DNA of 7,079 nt from assembly GCA_964352675.1 (NCBI GenBank), contig CAYGSN010000049.1, positions 1 through 7,079 of the forward strand, given 5' to 3'. This document shows positions 5,635-7,079 of the stretch, one piece after another. Origin of the DNA: CAYGSN01 sp964352675. GTDB lineage: Bacteria > Pseudomonadota > Alphaproteobacteria > Micavibrionales > Micavibrionaceae. The notes under the pieces were generated by a model. That model had not been told where the DNA came from. It saw nothing but the letters and a program-made list of their open reading frames with translations, and ran no database searches. The position numbers were made by a program, and so were the translations under genes. The first letter of the stretch is position 1. Each line of letters opens with the position of its first letter.

Positions 5635-7079
<1,445 letters not shown>

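Overview
The window carries the end of the RNA polymerase gene cluster and the start of the str (streptomycin) operon of a bacterium, most likely an alphaproteobacterium. The order is a fragment of an unknown gene, rpoC, rpsL, rpsG, then fusA running off the right edge, all on the + strand. The lineage call rests on the RpoC sequence: its N-terminal 100 residues, the single continuous gene without the large insertions of some phyla, and the segments around the catalytic loop read like those of Rhodospirillales-type alphaproteobacteria. S12 and EF-G agree with this. Base composition of the four recognised genes is about 50% GC. I cannot name a genus.

Positions 1-197 are different. They are about 26% GC and hold the C-terminal 64 codons of a Lys/Glu-rich protein I do not recognise, which is not the end of RpoB (the usual neighbour). 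The change in composition falls right at the rpoC start. The codons just before the rpoC ATG at 202 read Asn-Glu-Leu, as expected after the initiator Met in many alphaproteobacterial RpoC proteins (Met-Asn-Glu-Leu-Met-Asn), but the expected ATG at 190-192 is AAG. The stop codon of the upstream fragment lies inside these rpoC-like bases. Either a rearrangement or assembly join sits at about 191/192, or the original start codon was lost by a point change.

rpoC (202-4413) is intact, with all catalytic and zinc-binding residues. It is followed by a strong intrinsic terminator (4438-4467). Directly after that is a near-consensus sigma-70-type promoter (TTGACC, 17 bp, TATAGT; 4469-4497) with a GC-rich discriminator, so the str operon should be transcribed independently of rpoC. 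The promoter produces a leader of about 170 nt before rpsL. The leader is rich in inverted repeats that overlap and exclude one another, including a terminator-like hairpin followed by six T residues. This is the best candidate in the window for an uncharacterised regulatory element.

rpsL (S12), rpsG (S7) and fusA (EF-G) form the translation operon. The rpsL-rpsG gap is only 18 nt, too short for the long intercistronic S7 target known from Escherichia coli, so any feedback control would have to act elsewhere, possibly in the leader. S7 has an acidic, Gly-rich in-frame insertion of about 17 residues. fusA is cut by the window edge after 481 codons, inside domain III. I found no tRNA, rRNA, CRISPR array, insertion sequence or attachment site.
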